Shown: positions 1 through 7,383, numbered from the stretch's first letter. The stretch: DNA of 64,000 nt from Levilactobacillus acidifarinae DSM 19394 = JCM 15949 (GCF_001434835.1 NZ_AZDV01000028.1:380237-444236); one strand, 5' to 3'. Notes: generated from the letters alone by a model not told the origin. Numbers and translations: made by a program.

Positions 1-320
1 CGCTGATACAGCGCCAATAATTCCTTGACGCTGTCGTTATCGTCTTCATCGACGACCAGCATCAGTGAAATTAACGTTGACGAGGTCGGTTGCCCCATCA
101 GCGCGTCGGCACACTGCACGTCCAGGCCTAATAATTGAAAGCCCCCGCGCATGGTCAACTGGTCTAAGTCCACATCCGGTTCTAATCCGTACTGTTCCGC
201 CTCATCCGCCGTTGGGCTGACCCGGTAAACGTTCGTTGCGCCAAAGACATCCTGGTAGTACGCCAGGGCTTCCTTGGCACTTTCAAATTCCAAATAGGGA
301 ATTAACTTTGCTTGCATCAT
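1..320 (-). CDS. VOC-family (glyoxalase/PhnB-like) protein, C-terminus cut by window edge
   Basis: The reading frame starts at a double ATG at 320/317 behind a GAGG ribosome site and stays open to the window edge, giving about 106 residues. The N-terminus reads MMQAKLIPYLEFESAKEAL, followed by YYQDVFGA, the usual opening of PhnB-like vicinal-oxygen-chelate proteins. LISLMLVVDEDD further on would be the next beta strand of the fold. The substrate cannot be told from sequence. It lies 31 bp downstream of the RNase HI gene on the same strand and may be co-transcribed. The family call is fair; any specific function is unknown. Confidence 0.7.
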   Translation of the reverse strand, partial: MMQAKLIPYLEFESAKEALAYYQDVFGATNVYRVSPTADEAEQYGLEPDVDLDQLTMRGGFQLLGLDVQCADALMGQPTSSTLISLMLVVDEDDNDSVKELLALYQ

Positions 321-351
321 CGGTACCTCGTTACTTTATTTAGTCTGGTAG

Positions 352-1227
352 TTACTGATCGTCACTGACGCCTGCATCCCGCAAGATCTGCCGAATCGCC
401 GCCACCGAACGGTCCACCGTCTGATGACTCGCGGGTTGGGCGGCCACCTGAGTGGGGTGCGGTGCGACAGACGCCGGCGCTGCTTTAGGACTCGCCGTGG
501 TGACGGGTCCCTTGGCTGGTGGCGTTACGCCCGGCGTCGTCATGTGATCCATCGTTTGATTTAATAGGTGATCGACAAACACGTTACCTTGGTTGGTGGC
601 GTGGCCCTTGGTCCAATGAAAACTCAGGTGCGAAAATTGGGGCAGTAACTGGTCGACTTCCCGCCATAATTCGGCGTTAGCCAACGGACCAGCACTGCGC
701 TTCCAACCGCGCCGTTTCCAACCAGCTAACCAGCCCTGCGTCACCGCATTTAAAACGTAACGGGAGTCCAAGACGAACTGCACGGACTTAGTTGCTTGTC
801 CCAACCGACTTAACTGTTGTAAGGCCCGCAAAAACGCCATGATTTCCATCCGGTTGTTGCTGGCCCCCCACTCGCCAGCCGAATCAGTCACCACTTGGTC
901 CGGCAGTTCCATTCGGTAAGCCCAGGCCGCCTTGTCGTCATTGCGCACGTGACCGCCCGCGACATTGCCCGTGTTCCGGGACCCCCCGTCCGTGTAGACG
1001 GTAATGTCAGCGGGAGTTGCCGAACCGGTTGCTCGTACCTTAGCTGCCCCGGGGGTGGCGTGAGTCGGCGTCGACGTGCCGGCCATAAAGGCCTGGGCCG
1101 CCGCCTCGGTGGGAAAACTCTTATATTGCGCGCCCGGGTACCCACTCACCTGCTTTTGCGCATCCGGCCAGGTCCGATAGATTCCGGTTTGGCGTCCTTG
1201 ACGGACCGCATAAAACTTTTGTGCCAT
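352..1227 (-). CDS. rnhA: Ribonuclease HI with N-terminal viroplasmin domain
   Basis: A 291-residue protein that should cut the RNA strand of RNA-DNA hybrids in the cytoplasm. Residues 1-50 (MAQKFYAVRQGRQTGIY, then WPDAQKQVSGYPGAQYKSF) form a caulimovirus-viroplasmin/HBD-like domain that binds hybrids. A Thr/Ala/Pro-rich linker leads to the RNase H domain at about 74-225. The acidic catalytic set is visible: D80 (YTDGGSRN), E128 (NNRMEIMAF), D154 (VLDSRYVL) and D219 (NVFVDHLL), with the assisting H209 (TKGHATNQGN). A low-complexity tail of about 60 residues ends in a short helix. This two-domain form is common in lactobacilli. A GGGG ribosome site precedes the ATG. Confidence 0.92.
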   Translation of the reverse strand: MAQKFYAVRQGRQTGIYRTWPDAQKQVSGYPGAQYKSFPTEAAAQAFMAGTSTPTHATPGAAKVRATGSATPADITVYTDGGSRNTGNVAGGHVRNDDKAAWAYRMELPDQVVTDSAGEWGASNNRMEIMAFLRALQQLSRLGQATKSVQFVLDSRYVLNAVTQGWLAGWKRRGWKRSAGPLANAELWREVDQLLPQFSHLSFHWTKGHATNQGNVFVDHLLNQTMDHMTTPGVTPPAKGPVTTASPKAAPASVAPHPTQVAAQPASHQTVDRSVAAIRQILRDAGVSDDQ

Positions 1228-1509
1228 TCTATCCCCACTTTCGCACTAATCTTAGCTAGTTTACCATACTTTTCCCGCACTTCGATGAAATTGAGTATTA
1301 CCAAAATCATGAAGCCGTTACCACGCCACTCATTTGTGGGTCCCGTGCCAACTGACTTTTACGGTAACTAGAACGTTAAGAATGGGTAACTTAGAGGGAG
1401 AAATTGTTTTCATCATGTAGGGATTATGCTAACCTAGTAGGTAGAAGGATTTTACTGACCGGCGGGTAAATAACCAATTGTCTCGCCCAAATTTTTAAGG
1501 AGGTTTTTT

Positions 1510-1983
1510 ATGGAAAGTCCTATTCGCGCCACCCTCATCACCGTCGACCAAGCCCGCGCCATGTTGAAAGATCAACGTGACCAACGGGGTGAACGTTTTC
1601 CCGAACTTGCACTCTCCGGCCAGTACATCCTGCCAGATTATCGCTTAACGCGGAAACGGGAAGCCTTTAAGATTCGGCGGCATACGTTTTTAAAGAAGCA
1701 TTTTCGCTCCTACGTCGCCTTTGACTCCGATAACGGTCAAACGTTATGGATTCATAACTTCCCTAGTCTATCCGAAGCCTGCTTTTGGTTAAATACCGGC
1801 TTAAAACCCAACGACACCGATTCGACGAGTTCCTACCAGGAATGGAAAACCAACCACGTCGCCGAGATTGAGGTTTTAAAAGAACAGCTCCGCACGCAAC
1901 ATCACGAAAAGAAGAAGAGCGTCGAGACACCCAAGAAGCCCACGGTTTCCACGGTGAAAAAGACGAAACACTTAAAAAAGTAA
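1510..1983 (+). CDS. Hypothetical basic protein, 157 aa
   Basis: I do not recognise the family. The ATG follows AAGGAGG at 1499-1505. Residues 1-100 look globular (YILPDYRLTRKREAFKIRR; FDSDNGQTLWIHNFPSLSEA). The C-terminus from about residue 105 is a charged helix ending in a Lys-rich tail (KKKSVETPKKP, VKKTKHLKK). There is no signal peptide or membrane segment, so it is probably cytoplasmic; the basic tail could contact nucleic acid, but that is speculation. It is a single gene, divergent from rnhA, with its own terminator. A weak -10 (TATGCT, 1425-1430) lies in the 280 bp upstream, where I see nothing else. Confidence 0.75.
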   Translation: MESPIRATLITVDQARAMLKDQRDQRGERFPELALSGQYILPDYRLTRKREAFKIRRHTFLKKHFRSYVAFDSDNGQTLWIHNFPSLSEACFWLNTGLKPNDTDSTSSYQEWKTNHVAEIEVLKEQLRTQHHEKKKSVETPKKPTVSTVKKTKHLKK

Positions 1984-2011
1984 GCGGTCCGAATCCTCGG
2001 AGCGCTTTTTG
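1983..2011 (+). terminator. Intrinsic terminator of the 157-aa gene
   Basis: AGCGGTCCGA pairs with TCGGAGCGCT (one G-G mismatch) around a 4-nt loop and is followed by TTTTT. It starts within the stop codon. Confidence 0.75.
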
Positions 2012-2150
2012 TTTGCCCCGCATTCAAAGAGTGAGCCAGAAGGCGGTTAGTAGTGGTGTCGTTGGGGGTAGTCAGCGTCTTTGCGCTGGCTTCCCTCAGG
2101 GCCAACCGGCAAGACGGATGACTTTCACAATCTGTCCTTGACTAACCGTA

Positions 2151-2188
2151 GAAAAGAGGTCAGGACTTATACTGATGTCCTGGCCTCT
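2151..2188 (-). terminator. Intrinsic terminator of the cytosine deaminase gene
   Basis: On the minus strand AGAGGCCAGGAC pairs with GTCCTGACCTCT (one mismatch) and runs into TTTTC. It lies 10 bp past the stop codon. Confidence 0.8.
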
Positions 2189-2198
2189 AAATTTAGTG

Positions 2199-3440
2199 TT
2201 ATTTAGTTAAGTTCAAGTGAACCTGCTTAGGATCGGTCTGCACAATAACGCGGCCGTGGTGGATTGAGTATAGAATCTCCGCCCGGGTGTTCAACGCGTT
2301 ATAGAAGTTATCGCTGTTCATGATGACCAGGTTGGCGGGCTTGCCCACCGTTAAGCCGTAGTGATCACTCACGTGCATGGCCTTGGCCCCGTGAGTCGTG
2401 ACGAACTGGTACGAGTTCAAGATATCGTCGTACCCCATCATCTGAGTCACGTGAATCCCGGTGTGCAGCGCGTCAAGCATGTTGCCGTCGCCCATCGGGT
2501 ACCAAGGATCCTTGATGTCGTCTTCCCCGAAGGCCACGTTAACGCCGGCTTCGTTGAGTTCCTTGACCCGGGTCAAGCCCCGCCGTTTAGGATACGTGTC
2601 GAACCGTCCGCCCAAGTGAGTGTTGATCAGTGGATTGGAAATCATATTAATGTGCGAGAGTTGTAATAACCGCATCAATTTGTAAGCGTAGGCGTTGTTG
2701 TACGAGCCCATGGCCGTGGTGTGACTAGCCGTGACTTGGTCGCCCAAGCCGGTTTCGTAAGCCAACGTCGCCAACGTTTCCAAGCCCCGGGAAGCCGGGT
2801 CGTCGATTTCGTCACAGTGAGCGTCAACCAACTTACCGTATTTCTGCGCCAAACCAACCGCAAAGTGTAGTGATTCCACGCTGTATTCGCGAGTAAATTC
2901 AAAATGAGGAATGGCCCCGATCACGTCGACGCCCAGCTTAGCCGCCTGCTCCATCAATTCCTTGCCGTGAGGAAACGACAAGATCCCGTCTTGCGGAAAG
3001 GCCACCAACTGAAGTTCAATGAAGTCCTTGACCTCATCTCGCACTTCTAACAGTGCCTTTAACGCCGTGAGGTTCGGGTCGGTCACGTCCACGTGGGAAC
3101 GCACGAACTGAATCCCGTGCGAAGCTTGGAGTTCCAACGCTTGCCGGGCCCGTTGCTTCACGTCGTCGTGAGTCAACGTTTTCTTCCGTTCTCCCCAGAT
3201 CCGAATCCCGTCGAACAGGGTCCCGGACTGGTTCCATTCGGGATCTCCCGCCGTCATGGTGCTATCCAGATGCACGTGGGGATCGACAAACGGTGGCAAG
3301 ATCAGCTTGCCGTGCGCGTCAATGACCGTCTCGTGATCTTTAGGCGTAAGGTGCGCCGCAATGGCGGTAAACTTCCCGTCCTCAATGCGAATGTCCTGTG
3401 GGGCGGTGGCATTTTCAATCAATCCTTGTTGAATTAACAT
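2199..3440 (-). CDS. codA: Cytosine deaminase (amidohydrolase superfamily)
   Basis: A 413-residue enzyme expected to deaminate cytosine to uracil plus ammonia for pyrimidine salvage. The start at 3440 (MLIQQGLIEN) is chosen because AGGAGG lies 11 nt upstream; a longer open frame upstream has no ribosome site. CodA landmarks are in order: metal ligands DPHVHLD (53-59), VDAHCDEIDDPASR, ASHTTAMGSY, and GEDDIKDPWYPMG, which matches the GHDD-x-DPWYP block of E. coli CodA with E for H. Its length is close to the family's usual 415-430. No cytosine permease is adjacent. A small membrane-protein gene lies 65 bp upstream on the same strand. A deaminase acting on a related base is the main alternative. 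Confidence 0.88.
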   Translation of the reverse strand: MLIQQGLIENATAPQDIRIEDGKFTAIAAHLTPKDHETVIDAHGKLILPPFVDPHVHLDSTMTAGDPEWNQSGTLFDGIRIWGERKKTLTHDDVKQRARQALELQASHGIQFVRSHVDVTDPNLTALKALLEVRDEVKDFIELQLVAFPQDGILSFPHGKELMEQAAKLGVDVIGAIPHFEFTREYSVESLHFAVGLAQKYGKLVDAHCDEIDDPASRGLETLATLAYETGLGDQVTASHTTAMGSYNNAYAYKLMRLLQLSHINMISNPLINTHLGGRFDTYPKRRGLTRVKELNEAGVNVAFGEDDIKDPWYPMGDGNMLDALHTGIHVTQMMGYDDILNSYQFVTTHGAKAMHVSDHYGLTVGKPANLVIMNSDNFYNALNTRAEILYSIHHGRVIVQTDPKQVHLNLTK

Positions 3441-3505
3441 GTCTACTATTTCCTCCTGAAACGGGTATGTCCGTCGCCACACCATCCGATGCGTTGCAAC
3501 CCGAC

Positions 3506-3802
3506 TTAATAAAATCCCGAAATCGTTTGGCCGAACCACAACAACAGTCCATCAGCCAGCGCACCAAGTCCCGCAACCCAAGTTGCCACGACCAGCCACG
3601 CTAGCCACCAGCCCGACTGGTGAGGAAACGCCTTCACGATTCCTATTAAGCTTATCACACATCCACCTAAACCGAGCGATAAAGTCACGGGTTCCTGACC
3701 AATAATCCGGTAGGCCCAACCCGTGGCCCCGTTCAGGGCAAATATTCCTGCCAGAAGTCCCACTAGGCCCCAGATTAACCCCCACCATTGTTGTCGCGAC
3801 AT
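3506..3802 (-). CDS. Small integral membrane protein, 98 aa
   Basis: I do not recognise the family. There are three hydrophobic stretches: WWGLIWGLVGLLAGIFAL, then VTLSLGLGGCVISLIGIV, then a long Trp/Leu-rich one that could be one or two segments (WWLAWLVVATWVAGLGAL). The start at 3802 (MSRQQWW) is preferred because GAGGGG lies 9 nt upstream; the in-frame ATG at 3811 touches the ribosome site. Its only neighbour on this strand is codA, 65 bp downstream, with no terminator seen between, so they may be co-transcribed. There is no motif from which to infer a role. Confidence 0.7.
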   Translation of the reverse strand: MSRQQWWGLIWGLVGLLAGIFALNGATGWAYRIIGQEPVTLSLGLGGCVISLIGIVKAFPHQSGWWLAWLVVATWVAGLGALADGLLLWFGQTISGFY

Positions 3803-3863
3803 CTCTTTCATCCCCTCGTTTCATCTTGGAAACATCTCTGGTCGCATTTTCACGATTTCATGC

Positions 3864-3894
3864 TATCCTTAGAACAATCAGGTTTGTTCTAAGG
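3864..3894 (+). promoter_or_regulatory. Extended -10 with 11-bp palindrome running into the ribosome site of the kinase gene
   Basis: TGCTATCCT (3861-3869) is an extended -10. From 3867 the arm CCTTAGAACAA is followed by a 6-nt spacer (TCAGGT) and the exact complement TTGTTCTAAGG, ending at 3894. The palindrome thus covers the end of the -10, the likely transcription start and the first bases of the AAGGAGG ribosome site (3891-3897). As DNA it would be a good operator; as RNA it would form a hairpin trapping part of the ribosome site. The arms are seen directly; the regulatory role is inferred. Confidence 0.65.
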
Positions 3895-3904
3895 AGGAAT
3901 TCAG

Positions 3905-4729
3905 ATGACTAATACTTATCCACAGGCCCTCACCATTGCGGGCTCTGATAGCGATGGGAGCGCCGGCATGCAAGCCGATTTACATACCTTTTTTGCCCGG
4001 GGCGTTTACGGTGCTTCCGTGATTACGGCCTGCGTGGCCGGTAATTCGTACGGTATCCATGCTAGCGTTCCCATGCCCACCGACTTCATTGATCAGGAGT
4101 TTAAAGACCTGGCGGCCGACTACCACATTCGGGCCGCTAAGACCGGGATGCTCGCCGACTCCGAACTGATCAACGACGTGGTTCAAAATTACCAAGCCGC
4201 CGATTTTGGTCCCTTAGTAGTCGATCCCGTCATCATGACCAAGCACGGCAATCAGTTATTGGAAGAAAGCGCCTTTGAAACGTTGCGGACGCAACTACTC
4301 CCCTTAGCGACGGTGCTCACCCCGAACTTCTACGAGGTCGAAAAAATTGCCGAAACCACGATTCGCACCGACGCGGACATGGTCGCCGCCACCCAAAAGA
4401 TGCAGGCCATGGGGGCGAAGAACATCATCGCCAAGGGTAGCCACGCCATCGCCGACCAGACCACCGTTAGAGATTTCGTGCTTCTTGAATCCGGCGACAG
4501 CTTCTGGCTGAGCGAACCCTACCACGCGACCGATCGGGTCAACGGTACCGGGGACTCCTTATCGGCCTGCATCACGGCCGAACTAGCCAAGGGTACGCCG
4601 ATGAAGCAAGCCATCACCATTGCCAAGGCCTTCGTCAACACCGCGATTGGCCACCCCATCGACGTTGCTCACAAGTTTGGTCCTATCAACCATTGGGCCG
4701 CCCAAAATCGGGCTTACGAACAGCTCTAA
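3905..4729 (+). CDS. Pyridoxal / hydroxymethylpyrimidine kinase family (PdxK/ThiD-like)
   Basis: A 274-residue ribokinase-fold kinase. AGSDSDGSAGMQADLHTFF (12-30) is the substrate and nucleotide loop at the N-terminus; VVDPVIMTKHG (105-115) is the family's central motif; NGTGDSLSA (213-221) holds the anion hole and the catalytic Asp (D217). Gram-positive members phosphorylate pyridoxal or hydroxymethylpyrimidine, and sequence reading alone does not separate these. No thiamine genes are nearby, so vitamin B6 salvage is a reasonable guess. The ribosome site AAGGAGG is 7 nt from the ATG and overlaps the 11-bp palindrome at 3867-3894. Single gene with its own terminator. Confidence 0.85.
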   Translation: MTNTYPQALTIAGSDSDGSAGMQADLHTFFARGVYGASVITACVAGNSYGIHASVPMPTDFIDQEFKDLAADYHIRAAKTGMLADSELINDVVQNYQAADFGPLVVDPVIMTKHGNQLLEESAFETLRTQLLPLATVLTPNFYEVEKIAETTIRTDADMVAATQKMQAMGAKNIIAKGSHAIADQTTVRDFVLLESGDSFWLSEPYHATDRVNGTGDSLSACITAELAKGTPMKQAITIAKAFVNTAIGHPIDVAHKFGPINHWAAQNRAYEQL

Positions 4730-4736
4730 ATCCTAG

Positions 4737-4765
4737 CGTCCTGGACAATCGTCCGGGGCGTTTTT
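4737..4765 (+). terminator. Intrinsic terminator of the kinase gene
   Basis: CGTCCTGGAC pairs with GTCCGGGGCG (two G-U pairs), loop AATC, then TTTTT. Confidence 0.8.
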
Positions 4766-4777
4766 GGTCGTCATGGC

Positions 4778-4957
4778 TTACCATTTATCCGGTCGCCAGG
4801 TGCGACCGTCGATTTCGCCCTGTAATTGATCTTGACGTTGCGCTTGTTCGGCCGCTAGATGGTCTAACGCGACCCAAAAGGCCCGGTCCGTAAATTTTGT
4901 CTGGTGCTGGGCCACCGTTTGTAACTGTTGGTGTAACCACGCTTGGTTATCAGTCAT
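4778..4957 (-). CDS. Small protein, 59 aa, translationally coupled to the oxidoreductase
   Basis: The product begins MTDNQAWLHQQLQTVAQHQT and ends RTWRPDKW. I do not recognise the family; it reads as a Gln-rich helical cytoplasmic protein. The ATG at 4957 overlaps the upstream gene's stop codon (ATGACTGA shared, 8 nt), and its own ribosome site AAGGAG sits 8 nt upstream inside that gene. This is a strong sign that the ORF is translated and coupled to the NAD(P)H oxidoreductase. It could be a small partner of that enzyme, but nothing in the sequence shows this. Confidence 0.65.
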   Translation of the reverse strand: MTDNQAWLHQQLQTVAQHQTKFTDRAFWVALDHLAAEQAQRQDQLQGEIDGRTWRPDKW

Positions 4958-5642
4958 CGTCTTGCTCCTTAATCATGGCTAACGTCGCCATGAGCGCTTC
5001 TAGCTCGTCTGCTTGTTGCGTCAAAGTCGCGGTAATTAGTTTCCCGATCGCCCGGTCCTTCGGGGCTAACTTTGCCACCATGGCCGGTAGGCGGGCCGCA
5101 AACCAAGCCTGCCGGTTAGCCAGCGTATCGGGCGCGGATTGGGTCAGGTAGCGCTGATAAGCCACTACTAGTTGTAATTTTTGGGTTTCGTCTAAATAGT
5201 TAAATTGATGGACCGCCATCGTCGGTAACCAAGTCATGTGCGCGCGGTGCGCCAGGGCCGCTAACGGGGCCATCAGTGTATCAATGGTGACGTTTTCGAG
5301 GCCCCCGCGGCGAAAGGCCTGCGCGGGCATCCCCGTGGTGACCACGACGCCCAGTTCCTTATCCGCAAGTGGGTAGCGCCGATCGCCGTAAACAAAGGTC
5401 CGGGTCAAAACGGCTGCTTCCCAGCGAGCCAAACTGGCCGGGGCCGCGTACCAGTACAGGGGAAACTGCAAGATAATCCGGTCGGCCTGCCGCAACGCGG
5501 CCTGTTCCCGGTCAACCGCGTACGTCTCCTGCGCATCCAAAGACTCGTAGGTCACCCCCGTCGCGGGTAAACTCGCCTTAAAAAATTGTTGGGTGGTCGA
5601 ATCCGCCAAATGCGGATGGGCCACCAAGACTAACGTCTGCAT
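4950..5642 (-). CDS. NAD(P)H-dependent oxidoreductase, flavodoxin-like fold (KefF/MdaB type)
   Basis: A 230-residue soluble quinone-reductase-like flavoprotein. MQTLVLVAHPHLADSTTQQF is the phosphate-binding opening; IILQFPLYWYAAPASLARW is the hallmark second flavin motif of the KefF/MdaB/NQO1 group; FVYGDRRYPLADKELGVVVTTG follows. It probably transfers two electrons from NAD(P)H to quinones or related acceptors using bound FMN or FAD. The ATG at 5642 is chosen because AAGGAG is 9 nt upstream; an in-frame TTG at 5651 lies inside that spacing. The C-terminal 50 residues form an extra helical tail before the coupled 59-aa gene. Confidence 0.87.
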   Translation of the reverse strand: MQTLVLVAHPHLADSTTQQFFKASLPATGVTYESLDAQETYAVDREQAALRQADRIILQFPLYWYAAPASLARWEAAVLTRTFVYGDRRYPLADKELGVVVTTGMPAQAFRRGGLENVTIDTLMAPLAALAHRAHMTWLPTMAVHQFNYLDETQKLQLVVAYQRYLTQSAPDTLANRQAWFAARLPAMVAKLAPKDRAIGKLITATLTQQADELEALMATLAMIKEQDDD

Positions 5643-5700
5643 CTCCGTCAACTCCTTTATCGTTGGGTTTACTGTAGCATAGAACTACTTTTTTACCAGC

Positions 5701-5734
5701 AAAAACGGCCCGCAAGCCAGCGCTTGTGAGCCGT
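5701..5734 (-). terminator. Terminator of the 49-aa gene, possibly bidirectional
   Basis: ACGGCTCACAAGC pairs with GCTTGCGGGCCGT on the minus strand (one mismatch plus a G-U pair) and runs into TTTTT. On the plus strand it is followed by CGTTTT. It starts 5 bp past the 49-aa stop codon. Confidence 0.7.
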
Positions 5735-5738
5735 CGTT

Positions 5739-5888
5739 TTAACTTAATCGTTGCTTGGAATGATCCGTGAAGCGGTCGTGGCCGGCCAAATGCTTACTCT
5801 TTTTCCGAAAGGCCGCTAAATTATTGAGGTACAATTGCCCTCCCGCAGCGAACAAGATAATCAACAAAATGATCAAAACAGCCATCAT
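5739..5888 (-). CDS. Single-pass small membrane protein, 49 aa
   Basis: The product begins MMAVLIILLIILFAAGGQLY, one strong N-terminal membrane helix, and continues with a basic, hydrophilic cytoplasmic tail ending DHSKQRLS. A GGGGGG stretch 8 nt before the double ATG serves as ribosome site. It has its own promoter and terminator, which supports it as a real gene. I recognise no family. It lies between the oxidoreductase operon and another small membrane gene. Confidence 0.65.
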   Translation of the reverse strand: MMAVLIILLIILFAAGGQLYLNNLAAFRKKSKHLAGHDRFTDHSKQRLS

Positions 5889-5922
5889 CAGAAATTCCCC
5901 CCGTCAACATGAGATTACAATT

Positions 5923-5953
5923 ACATTATCGTAATGTTACAGAAAGATTGCAA
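5923..5953 (-). promoter_or_regulatory. Promoter of the 49-aa gene with an operator-like palindrome over the -10
   Basis: On the minus strand TTGCAA (5948-5953) is 17 bp from GATAAT (5925-5930). ACATTA-CGA-TAATGT (5923-5937) is a perfect 6-bp inverted repeat covering the -10, which looks like a repressor site. Confidence 0.6.
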
Positions 5954-5987
5954 GACCCAATCGCCAAAAATTGAAATTTCTTGAGAA

Positions 5988-6293
5988 TTAGCGTGCTGAA
6001 CTGGTCGATTCTGAGGTTGATTCCGAAGAACGGGAAGACTCGCGTTGGCGGTCTTGATGCTGTTTTTTAACCTTCTTGACCTGGTTAGAAATTTGGTTGG
6101 TTGGGCTAACGTCCTTTTTCCCCGCCAGGTTCGATACCGGGTAGGCAATCAGCAACACCACGATGGCGATGCCGACGTTGCGTAAATTCTTCCGGCGATC
6201 TCCCTGTGCCTGGGTGATCTGAAAGAAATAGTAAATCAAACTAATGGCGGCAAAAAATACCCCAATTTCCGCCAAGATATGCACAATGGTCAT
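5988..6293 (-). CDS. Two-helix membrane protein with Ser/Glu-rich tail, 101 aa
   Basis: The start at 6293 (MTIVHILAEIG) follows a GAGGGGGG stretch; the longer open frame upstream runs antisense through the tRNA gene and is not coding. Two membrane helices (about 3-26 and 40-57, the latter NVGIAIVVLLIAYPVSNLAG) flank a short positive loop (GDRRKNLR). The tail is basic (QVKKVKKQHQDRQRESS) and ends in a Ser-rich repeat (SSESTSESTSSAR). No family recognised. The positive loop suggests both termini lie outside or are flexible, but topology is uncertain. Confidence 0.65.
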   Translation of the reverse strand: MTIVHILAEIGVFFAAISLIYYFFQITQAQGDRRKNLRNVGIAIVVLLIAYPVSNLAGKKDVSPTNQISNQVKKVKKQHQDRQRESSRSSESTSESTSSAR

Positions 6294-6351
6294 GGTCTCG
6301 CCCCCCTCTAATCGACGTGGTTTCGCCCTTAACACGCCCGACGACTCGCGA

Positions 6352-6380
6352 TTGACACGGCGCGTTGGCTTCTCTATAAT
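6352..6380 (+). promoter_or_regulatory. Consensus sigma-70 promoter for tRNA-Arg
   Basis: TTGACA (6352-6357), a 17-bp spacer and TATAAT (6375-6380): a perfect match at both hexamers, 21 bp before the tRNA. Confidence 0.92.
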
Positions 6381-6400
6381 AAATGACTGTGAGTGATTTT

Positions 6401-6474
6401 GTCGCAATAGCTCAGCTGGATAGAGCAACGGTCTTCTAAACCGTAGGTCGAGGGTTCGAATCTCTCTTGCGACA
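6401..6474 (+). tRNA. tRNA-Arg (anticodon TCT)
   Basis: The acceptor arms GTCGCAA and TTGCGAC pair fully. The anticodon stem ACGGT/ACCGT encloses the loop CTTCTAA with anticodon TCT, reading AGA. The T-loop GGTTCGAAT and D-arm AGCTCAGCTGGATAGAGC are standard. The discriminator base is A and CCA is not encoded. A single gene with its own promoter and terminator; no integrase or direct-repeat attachment site is visible around it. Confidence 0.97.
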
Positions 6475-6502
6475 TCGTTAAATCGTTTAATCGATTGAAA
6501 CA

Positions 6503-6629
6503 CCAGAGTCTGGGGCAAAAGTCTCAGGCTTTTTTGTTTTCCGAACATCTGTGCCGAAACGTGCGCCAAAGGGCAGCTGGTTCCGCTTAACCCCGTAAGC
6601 CAGCTAAGCGCCTTTTGTCCCACTCTTGG
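6503..6629. repeat. Foldback intergenic element between tRNA-Arg and tetR
   Basis: CCAGAGTCTGGGGCAAAAG at the left is imperfectly complementary to CTTTTGTCCCACTCTTGG at the right, with a GC-rich inner arm (CCAGCTGCCC region). It fills the space between the tRNA terminator and the convergent tetR end. It resembles the short GAGTGGGACA-type intergenic elements I know from lactic acid bacteria, but no second copy is in this window, so the call as a repeat is tentative. Confidence 0.35.
6508..6535 (+). terminator. Terminator of tRNA-Arg
   Basis: GTCTGGGGC pairs with GTCTCAGGC through three G-U pairs, loop AAAA, then TTTTTT. It lies 34 bp after the tRNA and forms one end of the foldback at 6503-6629. 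Confidence 0.75.
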
Positions 6630-6633
6630 TTAG

Positions 6634-7215
6634 CTACTTTAAATGTTGAGCAAAGGTCTTAATATTTTCCGCTACGAACCGATCGAGCGGGATTCCAAGC
6701 TCACCGTACGAGTACACGTCGTTGAACACGGCGTTCCCAAAGTTAATCAGAATAAAGTTACTGACTTCTTGGGGAACGTTGACCTGCGCATTGATCTCCC
6801 CGCTAGCCACCATCTGATTAAAGGTGTTGGTTAACGAAGCCGCAAATTGCAACGGCAACTTTTTGACCGCCTGCCGAATCTCGGGGAATTGATTCCCCTC
6901 CTTAACACCCAGTAGCGATACGGCCTGGTGCCGTTGAATAAAGTCGGCGTAGAGTTCTGCGACCCGTTGCAGATCCGTTTCGATGTCGCCGTCAACTTGA
7001 AACGTTTTATTGATCTTGTCAATATCTTCAATGTACAGCTCAATCAACTGGTCTAATAGATGATGCTTATCTTTAAAGTGGCGAAAGACCGTGCTTTCGT
7101 TGACCCCCGCCCGGTCCGCAATCTTCCGGGTCGTGGTGCCGTGATAGCCGTACTTTAAAACCAATTCCGAAAAGGCGGTTAGAATCCGTTGATCGGTTTC
7201 CTGTTTCGTCGCCAT
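6634..7215 (-). CDS. TetR/AcrR-family transcriptional regulator
   Basis: A 193-residue repressor. The N-terminal helix-turn-helix is clear at residues 8-52: ILTAFSELVLKYGYHGTTTR, then KIADRAGVNESTVFRHF with KDKHHLLDQ closing the domain. The remaining helices form a ligand and dimer domain whose inducer cannot be read. It is divergent from the P-type ATPase at 7384 with 168 bp between them, so it most likely controls that pump and itself; this is inference from layout. GGGAG sits 9 nt before the ATG. Confidence 0.9.
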   Translation of the reverse strand: MATKQETDQRILTAFSELVLKYGYHGTTTRKIADRAGVNESTVFRHFKDKHHLLDQLIELYIEDIDKINKTFQVDGDIETDLQRVAELYADFIQRHQAVSLLGVKEGNQFPEIRQAVKKLPLQFAASLTNTFNQMVASGEINAQVNVPQEVSNFILINFGNAVFNDVYSYGELGIPLDRFVAENIKTFAQHLK

Positions 7216-7306
7216 CCTATCGAACTCCCTCCCACGTTAATCATTGTCTAGATAAAGTGTACCATGCGTTCTCGGCAACTTGGTGGAATACGCCCAGCAA
7301 AAAAGT

Positions 7307-7315
7307 TGTTATACT
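7307..7315 (+). promoter_or_regulatory. Extended -10 for the P-type ATPase gene
   Basis: TGTTATACT is an extended -10 element, 69 bp before the ATPase start. No convincing -35 accompanies it. It lies in the tetR/ATPase divergent region, where a TetR operator would be expected, but I could not pick one out. Confidence 0.45.
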
Positions 7316-7383
7316 AAAGATAATTACTTTACGGGCTGTATCAGTTATCCCAAGATGTGGTCCGTTATTAGGAGGCGTGTCAC

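Noticed and set aside
6401..6474. tRNA-Arg as an integration site for a genomic island
   Set aside because: No integrase, phage gene or direct repeat of the tRNA 3' end is visible on either side within the window.
6294..6623. N-terminal extension of the 101-aa membrane protein across the tRNA gene
   Set aside because: It would translate antisense tRNA and its terminator; the ATG at 6293 has a GAGGGGGG ribosome site and starts a membrane helix.
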